Below, piece after piece: positions 30,913 through 41,557 of a DNA stretch of 64,000 nt (its first letter is position 1; every line of letters starts with the position of its first letter). The position numbers were made by a program, and so were the translations under genes. The notes beneath the pieces are model-generated. The model made no database searches and was not told the origin of the DNA. It worked only from the letters and a program-made list of their open reading frames with translations. The stretch comes from Argyresthia goedartella (taxonomy: Eukaryota; Arthropoda; Insecta; Lepidoptera; Argyresthiidae). The stretch spans positions 31,382,201 to 31,446,200 of the forward strand of contig OX463810.1 in the NCBI GenBank assembly GCA_949825045.1, written 5' to 3'.

Positions 30913-32025
30913 TAAATTTTTATTTATTTATTCGTAGGGCAGTCTATGTAGTAGGAACGTCACAGGCATATATCCAAATTTCTTAACCAGTTAGTCAGGA
31001 GAAACTAAATAAAAGCTCAAAATAAACAAATACAAGTAGGTAATTGAGCCGTATTACCTTTATACTGCAATGACGACATCTTTTGAGTAATTCAATAGTT
31101 TACTTCTGTTAATTAGGTACTGCTGAACAAGGTCACACTGTTCCACATAACTACCTTACTCCGCGTAATAAAGAGCAAAAGTAGGTACCGGCATGGTTTT
31201 GTACTATTGTACCATTTACAACATCCCTTGATACTATAAGATCAAGAGCCAAGCAAGACCCCATAAAACGCGAAGGTTAAATCAGTAAATACCTTCACTT
31301 CGCCCTCGGTTGGTGTCATAAATCCTGAGGTCTCAGACTAATGACTCGATGCAGTGGACGATAGCACAGGAAGTTCTTCTCAAACATTACAAGCATTACA
31401 GCCAATAAATTAAGATCTTTAGAGACTATTCTGGAGAATCCAAGTGAAAATTACATTTGGGTACTTACTTTTGTAGATAAATGTATCAGCAGAAAATGTG
31501 TAGATTCTAATCCGATAACGAACGTGGAGCCGTCTCATCTCTTATATCCATATAATCCATTAATTGCCGAGATTGGGACTTATTGAAGCACCTGTGCCTA
31601 AAAGGGGACGCTTTGATAATTTCGATGACTTGCCATATTTGAGGATCCATTCTAATCAACTAATAAACATTTCAAATCGGGCCTTCGAGCTTCGCGCCAA
31701 GGTGCGTTTTTGAGCGAAATCGTTGATCTAACGGTCGGTGCACACTGACAGTCGTCTGAGCAGGTATAAAATCGATTGTTATTCAACTGTAGGCTTTGTG
31801 TCTATAATATTTTTATGAGCACGGATCGGAAGGTGTAGGTACGAGTAGGGTAAGCTACCTAAGGACAAAGGGATGCTGCCACAATAGAGCGATGGTGATA
31901 ATAGTAACAACTGAGTCACGTGATGCTATGTGTGACTTTAAGGAAGATTTAATTTATAATAGGCCCCGCTGGAAGATGCCGCGGGCGGGAGGCACGTTTA
32001 TTAGTGTCCGACCAAACCAGGCTTT
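30913..32025. other. Unannotated region
   Basis: No frame above about 60 codons and no repeat partner seen. Confidence 0.4.
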
Positions 32026-32340
32026 ACATCCCACCCGAAGCCGAAACTGAAACCGAACCTTCGGCCCTGCTGAAACCGAAACCAAACTTATAAAATATTG
32101 TTATTAAAATCAAAATTCCAAAAGAGTTTTAAATTTTATAACAATATTTTATATGTTATAGTTTGCTGATATTTTATAGTTTCAATATTTATAAGTTCAA
32201 TATTTTATAGTTTGCTGACATACTATAAAAACATATTACATTTAAGTTCGGTTTCGATTCTAAAATCTAATCTAGTATAGGTAGAAGACTTGATAGATAA
32301 AATAAAGTAAAAAAAACATTAAAGTATGCAAAATAAAGCA

Positions 32341-32400
32341 AAACATAAACATTTACATACGACACATACATTGCTTCTGGCCCCACACTAGGATACACAT
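32341..32400 (-). mobile_element. SINE tail fragment
   Basis: AAACATAAACATTTACATAC..CTTCTGGCCCCACACTAGGA is the tail half of the SINE family without the tRNA-like head. Same orientation as the copies at 29.4 and 33.5 kb. Confidence 0.6.
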
Positions 32401-33467
32401 TTTTTAAGTTATCGATACCTATGGGATATGTCACTATGTTAGCCAGTTGCAGAAACGATCTTTAAATTTAAAAGATACATCAAATTAAACGCTAGCAGGT
32501 GTCAAAGCGTATGAACTGTCATGGACATTGTGTACTCAGAAATAAGAACCATGTTTTACAAAAAAAAATACAAAATAGAGGAATTTACTATTTTGAACAA
32601 CTTCAGAGACCTGTTGGCATAGGTAAACATTCAGTTGAAATTTTGTTTTTAAGTATGTTTAAATATATTTTAAATAATTAGGAATTATATATACATACTG
32701 ATAACATAAAAAAATATATTTCATGTATATGTGACAGCCTAATAAATAGTCATTTATTCCTGTTATTTTAACAATTTTAAAGTCACAAATTAACCCAATA
32801 ATCAACTAGTATAAATATTTTTTTTTTATTTATTAAGTTCACAATATTCTATGTCTGGTATTTATCACCTTATCCTTAGTTTCCATCTCCAAAAAAAAAA
32901 TCGTAACAAAAATAATCTCAAAATATAATGATCTTGTACGTCGACAATCGAGTAAATCAAAACTAAAATTATAAAGAAAGTAATCTGAGCAATAAAATAG
33001 TCTTATATTGTACGTTAAGAAAAGCATATTTTTCTACATTTTCACCGAGCAGTTTATTCCGATGATCTGCGTAGATTTGTCCGGTGACACTAAACAGCTG
33101 CTCGTTGGGACACTGGTAGTCGAGGCGGCATGATACTTTACACCACTTTTCTCAGCATATGATATGGACTGCAATTCCAATAATTACATAAGTATATTAT
33201 CGGCATTGCGTTGCATAAATGGCTCAGACAAATAATATTAAATTAATTCTTGCAAATTCTACTAATTTTTTTAATTATCTACATGAAGTCTATTAAAACA
33301 CTCATCACAAAGAGCTCAGATCAGAACCGAGTTAAATATCTAATAATAGCTACAAGAAAAAAGAAAAACAACTACATTACTACTATAATTATTTATGCGC
33401 AAGAAAAACCTCAAAACAACACAATGACGCGGCCGGTGAACTGCACTACTAATCATTGACGTAATTA

Positions 33468-33660
33468 TAAATATTTACACATAGGCGCATTGTTTCTGGC
33501 CCCACACTAGGATACCTGTGTCGTGGGAACCAGAAGCAGAGACGTCACACACAAATAAATATCCAAGACCTGGTTTGGTTTTCTTCCTCCCCAGACGAGA
33601 TTCGAACCCGGGTCTCACACTTGGGAGGCAGAGCCTCGAAACGCAACGCCCCACAGAGGT
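33468..33660 (-). mobile_element. tRNA-derived SINE, full copy 3
   Basis: On the minus strand it has the ACCTCTGTGGGGCGTTGCG head, GGCTCTGCCTCCC, a B box CCCGGGTTCGAATC, a spacer with AACCAGGTCTTGG, then GTCTCTGCTTCTGGTTCCCA and the tail CCTAGTGTGGGGCCAGAAAC. The two overlapping frames on opposite strands here are composition artefacts. Confidence 0.85.
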
Positions 33661-33812
33661 CATCAAGTCACCAACAAAACACTCGCATGAAGTTAGTGGA
33701 ACTAAGTACGACAACTCACGAATATAGAGTTTCGGCGGGGCCGAAGGTTCGGTTAGTAAATGGCCGAAACCGAAACTGGATTTTTTGACGGATTTTGGCC
33801 GAAACCGAAAAC

Positions 33813-34645
33813 CGTATGTTTATCCGGTCACCGCATCGATTCGATGGGTCACCGACGTTTATTTATTGTACACCATTAAAAGTTTCGAAGCTTTATCATG
33901 CACGATATAAGTGCTAATGTTGTTTACAACGTCGTTTAGTTCTAATTAGTAGGAACAGTCTAGTCTAGTTATGTCGGGTCTGACGTGGCTTAATGCTTGT
34001 GCTTTTATTGGGATTCCTATTACACCAAATTTTAAAGCAAGTATAAAGCAATTGCTACCATATATAGGTACTTCAAACTTCCGTAAATGAGCAGAATTTG
34101 TCGTTAACTAGATAGGCGCTGGAGCCTTGTAGGCATGCCTGCAAGTTGTAGCTAAATCAGCAAGTACAGCAATTATCAGGTAATCTAACGATGTTTCACC
34201 AGACTAATGGGACCCTCTAAGGGCCCTCTAAATGGAGAGACCTTTGCTTGTAGGTATCTGCCTCAATTAATTGGGCAGTCTACATTTACGCAAGATATGC
34301 AGTCGGCAGCACATCATGCTTTACAGTTTACTATCCCACGCCACCTAATTTCCTTGTACCACAAAGCGATGTAATCACAGTACAAATCGAGGAGTACAGA
34401 TATTGTGACCATGTTTAGTTATCTAATTAGTTAGACTCTGTACAAGTATACAGTGAGCTATCTCTCATGATCATAGCTTGATAAGTCCTCGCTGAATATC
34501 AATATCTTGAGCTAGTCTATCTGGTTTTTACGAGTCTCGTAGCTGTAATAAAGCTTTCCTGCACAAGAGACACATTGTCATGGTTGTTTATCTATCTAAG
34601 TATAATATTTATCTATTAAAGTATGTGTATCGTTGTCGAGTACCC
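33813..34645. other. Unannotated region
   Basis: AT-rich and without a useful frame. No repeat partner seen. Confidence 0.4.
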
Positions 34646-34647
34646 AA

Positions 34648-34695
34648 GATACAGGGAATCCTAGTTTGGGGCTAGATCAATGTGTGTAAATAGTG
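34648..34695 (+). mobile_element. SINE tail fragment, plus strand
   Basis: ATACAGGGAATCCTAGTTTG.. resembles the GGGTATCCTAGTGTGGGGCCAG part of the SINE tail. The head is absent. Confidence 0.45.
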
Positions 34696-34735
34696 TCCAA
34701 GGTATTATTATTATTATTGTCCTCCTCGATAATGG

Positions 34736-35501
34736 TTGTACAGTGAAGTGCCCAATACGATCAACAATATTGACTTGTTTTACTTGCTTTGCGAGTGGAG
34801 CACCAACCGCCCGCCGCCGCCCGCCGCCGTTAGAGCAGATATCAAGCAGTGCGATCCGGCATACCGCTCAGATTATTTAGATTTAATGGCTATTTTTCTG
34901 CGATTATTGCTAAATGAATTTTTTTTAGAACGAGACGAAAGTATGAATTTCCATCTCCACCACTTACCACTCTTAATTACTAACGTAACTAATATATTAA
35001 ATTGTGGTTCAGATCAATTGGAAGGTTTAATTCGGCTTTTAATTTAATATAAGGCTTCGGGGTGTTTTCAAGGAGATGAAAAGCCACAAGATTAATTGTT
35101 TACAGATGAGTGCTTTGAAGGTAACAACTTCCGTCCGGACAAAATCCCAAATATGCTACGGCTTTGATGACATTAAATCATCAATTGTTGATCTCAATGA
35201 AATTATATACCAACTAATAAATGAAAACGACAAGCGCTTCAACGATACCTATTGTGTTGTAATCAACCCTGACATTTTGGTATATACTGCATATCGCAGT
35301 ATCAAGCCACGATCGGCGATGAGGCTGCTCCTTGTGATGTTGTACACTGCATCGGCTTGCTCATGCGTAAGAGCCCAGAAGAGTGGAGGGAGGAAAGGTC
35401 ACCCGGCCCCTTATTCCGGAGACCCGAATTCATTTCTAGCATATGTCTGCCACGTGTCTGCCACGCCACCTTGTGTAGTAAAAGTGCAGACCAACGTTTA
35501 G
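34736..35501 (+). other. Two adjacent unknown frames
   Basis: 34,736-35,047 (103 codons) and 35,076-35,501 (141 codons) are the longest frames in 31-36 kb. The first contains RPPPPAAVRADIKQCDPAYR and ends ..DQLEGLIRLLI. The second has FDDIKSSIVDLNEIIYQLIN, then a hydrophobic AMRLLLVMLYTASACSC segment. I recognise no domain. They could be pieces of a decayed element or gene, or chance. Confidence 0.2.
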
Positions 35502-35967
35502 TTCAGTTACCTAGGTGACTACTCTTACTAAACAGAATGTGTTATATTGAAAGCGCGGCGTGCCGGATCGCGCGTCTATCAGACAGAAGAAAGTCCGGCG
35601 CGAGCGCAGCCTGAGACGATCAGTGCGACCGGCCCGACCGGTTCCCAGCCAGCCACCCACCAGCGCCTGACACGGCATGTATGAACCTACAAGTTATGAA
35701 GACACAAAAAAAAATTAGCACGGTCACTAACAGCAATAATAAGAAAGCTTTTCGAAGTCCAACCACAACCAAAAAGCCATGGAATGGCGACAAATCGATA
35801 CCTAAAATTATTAAATTGTGGCCTTACTGCTATCGCTTGCTGCCGCGCTCGCAATATCGGGCACTTGGTGCGCGGCGTGCGCAAGCGTCGTGTACCAGTA
35901 GGCCGGGCGTGTCCGCACGTTGCGGTAATTTCATAACATACTGAACACGGCAATTTATGAATCAAAA
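35502..35967. other. GC-rich stretch with a repeat unit shared with the neighbouring element
   Basis: 35,829-35,920 (CTATCGCTTGCTGCCGCGCT.., GGGCGTGTCCGCACGTTG) is related to 36,408-36,500 and 38,897-38,970, and inversely to 36,120-36,215. The repeat family of the TTAA-flanked element therefore extends here. No gene. Confidence 0.5.
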
Positions 35968-36257
35968 TTAATGCGAGGGAAAATAAAACTATTTTTTATT
36001 TAAAAGCGACACGTAAACTGTCTTCCGTGAGCCGCCGGGGGCAACTTTACAAAACAACACCTGTATAGTAATATATAGGTATATTTTACATAGTATAGTT
36101 TACGTCTCGTCGTGAAACAACCGCAGCACGCGCAGTGCGGGCACGCCCGATCGCTCAACGGAGCGCGCCATGTATTCGATTTTGGGAGCGCAGTAGGTAG
36201 CAAGCGATATAACTAAGGCCATAATTTAATGATTTTAAGAGATTTTTACGGTTTTTT

Positions 36258-36904
36258 GTATATTTTGTATTGCAGCAGTGTCGTACCCCAGCACTCTATA
36301 AACAGGGGTTTGCTTTGTTAAGTTACGCCAGACTTAGGGGTGGTTATTTACATGACACTGAAGCAAAAAATAGTTGATTGAAAAATACATAAAATCATTC
36401 GATTGTACTTCTATCGCTTGCGACCGCGCTCGCAATATGAGGCACTCGTGGACCGGCCGGGCGGGCGGGCGGCGGGCGTGTCCGCACGTTGAGGCTATTT
36501 CAGGACAAATTGGACACGGACAATTGGATAGTAAATTAAAAATAATAGGTAATCATTCCAGGCAAGTAAGCTGCCCATATCCATAACTATTCCTAACATT
36601 AGGTGGTGTTCGTGGTCGGTCCGCACACACAACACGCTCCCGCCTGCCCGCATGTGAGGGCCGCCCGCGATCCACATATACAAGAAAAGGAGTAAAATTG
36701 AGTGCCTACTTACTTAATAGGTTGATATGTTTAATTAACAATAATTGATAATTCATAGCAACAGAGACAAAAACAATAACAAGCTTGCATCAAGGTAGTA
36801 GTGGTATCTATGAGCACATACAAGGAAAAACAAATACCTCATAAACTTATAATATATACTCACATTCACCACTATTAGCAAAATGTTTTTTGAGATATGA
36901 CATG
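36258..36904. other. Interior of the TTAA element
   Basis: About 650 bp, including a GC-rich unit (36,408-36,500) related to the arms. The short frames on both strands (36,374-36,683) have no domain. The right end is the ATTTG-type tail of the inserted LINE. Confidence 0.4.
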
Positions 36905-38847
36905 TCAAATCAAATCAAATCAAATAAAAAATCATTTATTTCCATAGGATGTTGTTACATCACTTAGATCCGTCATTACGTTTTTTTGGGTGAGTTCACT
37001 AACACAATGGCGGAATCTGTGGAGAAGAGCTCACCGAAAAAACTCCACAGTCGTCGCATCTTTTGCGTTTCCTTTTTTAAATAAAATATTGTCAAATTAC
37101 AAAATGAATGCTAATTATATATCGAAACAGCCTGTTACTCAAACAATCTATTCCCATGGACATCTGTCCTCTAAGTAATCAGATATCCTATAGTAACCTT
37201 TTTTATACAATTTCTGTTTTATTATTATTTTAAACTTGTCTAAAGGTAAGTTTTTAATATCAGTAGGGACCTTATTGTAATAGCGTATACAATTGCCTTT
37301 AAAATAATTACTAATTTTATGTAGTCGGCTTACATAAGCAACCAACTTGTCTTTATTTCTAGTATTAAAATTGTGTATATCACTGTACTTCTGAAAATTA
37401 GTTATATTTCTTTTTACATACACAAGATTGTCATAGATATATTGAGACACAAATGTCAGAATATTGATTTTTTTAAACTTTTCCCTCAGTGACACTCTAG
37501 GCCCTAATCTATAAATTGCACGAACAGCCCGTTTCTGCAGAATAAATATACTATTAGCATTCGCAGCGTGACCCCACAATAAAATACCATAGGTCATTAG
37601 ACTATGAAAGTAACTAAAGTAGACTAGTCTAGCGGTGTCTACGTCGGTAAGAGCTCTAATTTTTTTAACTGCGAATGCTGCCGAACTCAGTCTGTTCGAC
37701 AATTTATTTATATGAGGATCCCATTGTAGTTTGGCGTCCAAAGTAATGCCCAAAAAGACAGTCGACTGCACAAGGTCCAATCTCTGTCCTTTTATAAATA
37801 TGTCTGTAGTTACCGGGTTCACATTGGGTAACACGAATTTAATACATTTAGTTTTCTTTTCATTAAGTAATAAATTGTTAACAGTAAACCAGTTCACTAT
37901 ACTAGAGATAGCATTGTTTATCTCGTCATAATTTGATTGCTGTCTTTTAACTTTAAATATCAAAGAAGTATCATCGGCAAACAATACTAACCCATGTTTT
38001 GCTTTAACAAGGTAAGGTAAATCATTAATATATACTAAAAACAAGAAAGGACCAAGAATTGAACCTTGCGGTACGCCCATACTTATTAAAGACCCAGGTG
38101 ATCTTTTCCCGTTAACATCGACCATCTGAACCCTATCTGTTAGATATGACTCCAGAAGGTCAAGTGCCTGATCTTTTACACCATAATGGCGTAACTTCCT
38201 GACAAGAGTGTCATGATGGACGCAATCAAAAGCCTTGGATAGATCGCATAAGACACCTATTGCATCCATTGCGTCTTCCCAGGTATCAAAAATATTGTCG
38301 ATTAGTTCAACACCAGCATCGGCTGTTGAACGACCCTTTGTGAAACCAAACTGAGCAATATGAATTAAATTATTGAGATAAAAATGACTTTGCAATTGAT
38401 TAAGTATGAGTTTTTCAAATATTTTGCTAAGCGTTGGTAGTATCGATATGGGTCTAAAATTGGTGGGGTCTGATGTACTACCAGCTTTGAAAAAAGGTAT
38501 AACTTTACTTAGTTTCATCAAGTCAGGAAACACACCATTATCTATACATTGATTAAATATACAACAAAGGTGAGGTGCAATACAATCTACAATGGAACTA
38601 ATAATTTTTACTGATAGACCATGGGCGTCAGCTGTCTTTTTCATTTCCAGGGATTTAAACGCTATTACAATGTCTTCATTATTTACGTGCCTAAATTTAA
38701 AATCTGTTTTACATTCCTCAAAGTTTTGTTTAAGTATAGATTCAGCAGCAGCGGGAGATGAATTTAAAGACTTGGTTGTTGAAACTGGAATGTCCGTAAA
38801 TAAATTTTCGAAAGCTTTTGCTACTTCTAGGTCTGTTTTTTGAAGTG
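36905..38847 (-). mobile_element. CR1-like LINE, 5' truncated, with unbroken RT frame
   Basis: The 3' tail is a (ATTTG)n-type repeat, seen as TCAAATCAAATCAAATCAAA at about 36,904-36,925. The body runs to 38,847, where the right inverted arm of the host transposon begins. It belongs to the same broad group as the other CR1-like copies, but its protein is clearly diverged from the 27 kb and 53 kb copies. A short 3' UTR lies at 36,926-37,147. Confidence 0.85.
37148..38847 (-). CDS. LINE ORF2 reverse transcriptase region (5' truncated, open)
   Basis: The minus-strand frame is open from the truncation at about 38,847 to the stop at 37,148, about 566 codons. The first internal Met is at 38,644. 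Visible are an upstream linker (FENLFTDIPVSTTKSLNSS), RT fingers (VIPFFKAGSTSDPTNFRPIS; AQFGFTKGRST), palm (LCDLSKAFDCVHHDTL; GVPQGSILGPFLFLVYINDL; catalytic FADDTSLIF), thumb (FLGITLDAKLQWDPH) and the C-terminal region ending YRISDYLEDRCPWE. All RT catalytic residues are present. The endonuclease and ORF1 are lost by truncation, so it cannot move alone. It is the best-preserved LINE frame in the window. Confidence 0.9.
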
Positions 38848-39133
38848 AAAAAACCGTAAAAATCTCTTAAAATCATTAAATTATGGCCTTAGTTATATCG
38901 CTTGCTACTGCGCTCCCAAAATCGAATACATGGCGCGCTCCGTTGAGCGATCGGGCGTGCCCGCACTGCGCGTGCTGCGGTTGTTTCACGACGAGACGTA
39001 AACAATACTATGTAAAATATACCTATATATTACTATACAGGTGTTGTTTTGTAAAGTTGCCCCCGGCGGCTCACGGAAGATAGTTTACGTGTCGCTTTTA
39101 AATAAAAAATAGTTTTATTTTCCCTCGCATTAA

Positions 39134-39436
39134 CTATTCAATGCATAAGTCAGCAGGATCTCAGACTGACTCAGGGCGGCTAAGTTGAAGGCTGAGTCGC
39201 ATGATCTTACGTATCGGTAAACTTGATTGGGCTTTGTCGTATCGAACTCGGGTATTAATTTCAATTTCATCTTGTTTTACTACGCCAGTTTTATCGTCAG
39301 TCATGGTGAAATGATAAGTATTCAGAGGTATGTATACGAATAGATATAAGAATACGATGATGTGATTGTGCGATTTAGGATAGGAGATTTAGGGAGATTT
39401 GAGCAAATCAATTTAACCACTTACCACAATAACAAC
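39134..39436 (-). repeat. Inverted duplicate of the gypsy gag start
   Basis: An essentially exact reverse complement of 39,538-39,841, that is, the last ~130 bp of leader and the first ~135 bp of gag. It begins at the base after the TTAA of the neighbouring transposon. The spacer to the direct copy is 101 bp (39,437-39,537). Confidence 0.9.
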
Positions 39437-39704
39437 AGTAATGTTCGGATCATTGCTTGCAGGTCCGGCGAGTGTCTTTAAAACCCTTCAGGTACCGCAA
39501 ATAGGGTTTTGGCGATGTTTGTCCTTTGTCCTTTTTGCGTTGTTATTGTGGTAAGTGGTTAAATTGATTTGCTCAAATCTCCCTAAATCTCCTATCCTAA
39601 ATCGCACAATCACATCATCGTATTCTTATATCTATTCGTATACATACCTCTGAATACTTATCATTTCACCATGACTGACGATAAAACTGGCGTAGTAAAA
39701 CAAG

Positions 39705-40658
39705 ATGAAATTGAAATTAATACCCGAGTTCGATACGACAAAGCCCAATCAAGTTTACCGATACGTAAGATCATGCGACTCAGCCTTCAACTTAGCCGCC
39801 CTGAGTCAGTCTGAGATCCTGCTGACTTATGCATTGAATAGAATCACGGGACCTCTCTCTTCCGATGTTCATGTGAAGATACATAATACGTGGCCCGACC
39901 TAAAAAGCTTTTTGATAGCAAAGTTTTCGCAGACCAAAACCCTTGCTCATCTGAATCTGGAACTTCAAGCGATGTTCCAGAAACCAAATGAAAGAGTTAC
40001 GGAATATTTTATCCGCGTCGATTTGTGTCGTAATAAAATCTTAGAAAAATTAACAGCAGAAATTGACGATCAAACGCTCGAGGGCAGGAAAATAACAACA
40101 GAGGAAACTGCCCTGAACGTATTCATTAACGGGCTATCATCAGATATAGGTGTCATGTTGAGGACACGTAACTTTGCTAATTTGACAAACGCAGGCAACT
40201 TCGCGGTCCAAGAGGACAAAGTTAGATGTATGAACAGGGCTAGGCAATACCTATTTCGTGCTACACCATCTAAACAACAGTCGACCCCCAGCCGCACTTT
40301 CACTCCTTCTTCTCAACAGTCAACCTCCGATCGCAGTTTCGTACCTGCTCAAGTCACCAACCCAAACCGCACTTGCAATTATTGCAAGAAACCGGGGCAT
40401 CTAATACAAGAATGCAGAAAACGCGCATATAACAACGCCATGCGTAACCAAACCCCGGCTCAACCTATTCCTACCCGGAATATTCCGAATACTAACCCAG
40501 GCGCTAAACAACGGCAAATAAACAATTTAAACTCGCAAGTAGCCGTGGAGACGGACCACTCCTCGGTAATAGATTCGGTCCACTACACAAACTCGGAGAA
40601 CGAGAACCAATTGGACGAGACTCCGAACCTCGACCAATATTTCCGACAAAAATGGTAA
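39705..40658 (+). CDS. gag: Errantivirus-like gag
   Basis: 317 codons. The particle protein core is IPEFDTTKPNQVYRYVRSCD..ITGPLSSDVHVKIHNTWPDLKSFL..YFIRVDLCRNK, typical of gypsy Gag. One CCHC zinc knuckle (CNYCKKPGHLIQEC) lies near residue 225. The chosen ATG at 39,705 is preceded in frame by TAG and TAA. Another ATG at 39,671 (MTDDKTGVV..) is in a different frame, so either gag starts at 39,705 or a 1-base indel separates a longer N-terminus. The first 137 bp are also present inverted upstream. The stop overlaps the next frame as ATGGTAA. Confidence 0.85.
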   Translation: MKLKLIPEFDTTKPNQVYRYVRSCDSAFNLAALSQSEILLTYALNRITGPLSSDVHVKIHNTWPDLKSFLIAKFSQTKTLAHLNLELQAMFQKPNERVTEYFIRVDLCRNKILEKLTAEIDDQTLEGRKITTEETALNVFINGLSSDIGVMLRTRNFANLTNAGNFAVQEDKVRCMNRARQYLFRATPSKQQSTPSRTFTPSSQQSTSDRSFVPAQVTNPNRTCNYCKKPGHLIQECRKRAYNNAMRNQTPAQPIPTRNIPNTNPGAKQRQINNLNSQVAVETDHSSVIDSVHYTNSENENQLDETPNLDQYFRQKW

Positions 40659-41557
40659 ATATACAAGAACCATTCGTCCCTAGTAGGTTGCCCCAATCAG
40701 TCCATCGAGGACAAGCAGTTACCGTTCCAAACCTCAAGAAACAAGTAACTGATGTGGGTGTCCAAACGGAAATCTCTATATCTCGCCTAACTTTAGAAAT
40801 CCTAAATCCTGAATTAAATTCTAACTCGGCAGCTCACAAACAGGGTAACCAGCCCCAAACACAGAGCTCAATCTCGACTTCTTCTAGTTCCAAGAAACTA
40901 GCTCACGAACAGGGTAACCAGCCCCAAACACAGAGCTCAATCTCGACTTCTTCTAGTTCCAAGAAATTAGCTCACGAACAGGGTAACCAGCCCCAAACAC
41001 AGAGCTCAATCTCGACTTCTTCTAGTTCCAAGAAACTAGCTCACGAACAGGGTAACCAGCCCCGAACCCAGAGCTCCACCTCGACTTCTCTTAAATCCAA
41101 GAAATCCAAGAAAAGCAAATCTAAATCTAAATCTCAATCGAAATCAATCTCAAAATCAGAGCCTCTTAAGTCAATCCCTAAATCTAGAACACAAACTTAC
41201 AAAATATCTTCACTCGATGCACCTCCTGAAAATCTTCTGTATTGCAAATTCCAGATTGATGGCCAACCAGTAACCCTCTTAGTTGACACAGGCGCCGCTA
41301 TCTCCGTGCTAAAACCAGATAAATTGACCGGGAAATGTATAGATCAATCAAACAAGGTCTCCATAGTTGGCGTCACAAACGGTACATCTAGCGTCGAAAC
41401 TGACGGTACTATTCTCGTGTCTCTTGACCAACTCCCAAATCACAAGTTCCACCTAGCGAATCTGAACATATCTGCCGACGGAATCATAGGTAACGACTTC
41501 ATGCTAAAATTTCATGCCAATGTCTATTTGCCAATCAAAAACTATGCGAGTTCGTGA
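40652..41557 (+). pseudogene. Protease part of gypsy pol with in-frame tandem repeats
   Basis: 301 codons in the -1 frame relative to gag, as usual for pol. An N-terminal variable region carries four 23-residue repeats (GNQPQTQSSISTSSSSKKLA) and a Lys/Ser-rich stretch. The aspartic protease follows (LLVDTGAAISVL near residue 211, ending GIIGNDFMLKF). The frame stops at 41,555-41,557, but pol homology goes on in another frame from about 41,560, so one indel breaks the polyprotein. The ATG at 40,652 is not necessarily used: frameshifting from gag is the family norm. Confidence 0.8.
40833..41106 (+). repeat. 69-bp tandem repeat in coding sequence
   Basis: Nearly four units of 69 bp (23 codons), each with CAGGGTAACCAGCCCC and TCGACTTCTTCTAGTTCCAA. 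69 is a multiple of 3, so the frame is kept. The first three units are almost identical and the last is more diverged. Confidence 0.9.

Larger units (their letters stand above)
32029..33812 (-). mobile_element. hAT-type transposon remnant
   Basis: Inverted subterminal blocks AACCGAACCTTCGGCCCTGC (32,051-32,070) and GCGGGGCCGAAGGTTCGGTT (33,735-33,754), each beside GCCGAAACCGAAAC repeats, face each other. Between them the minus strand carries the tail of a hAT transposase (32,955-33,185): TSVP..LFSV-TGQIYADHRNKLLGENVEKYAFLTYNIRLF, the family dimerisation motif, broken by a frameshift. The rest of the gene is deleted. A full SINE and a SINE tail are inserted in it. Exact ends and the 8-bp duplication could not be fixed. 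Confidence 0.65.
35968..39133. mobile_element. TTAA-flanked transposon with ~290-bp inverted repeats, holding a LINE
   Basis: 35,968-36,257 is about 99 percent identical to the reverse complement of 38,848-39,133 (two substitutions and one 4-bp indel seen). Both outer ends are TTAA followed by TGCGAGGGAAAATAAAACTA. A TTAA target suggests a piggyBac-type non-autonomous element, though the terminal bases differ from the usual CCY start. No transposase frame is visible. Removing the LINE (36,905-38,847) leaves an element of about 1.2 kb. Confidence 0.7.
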
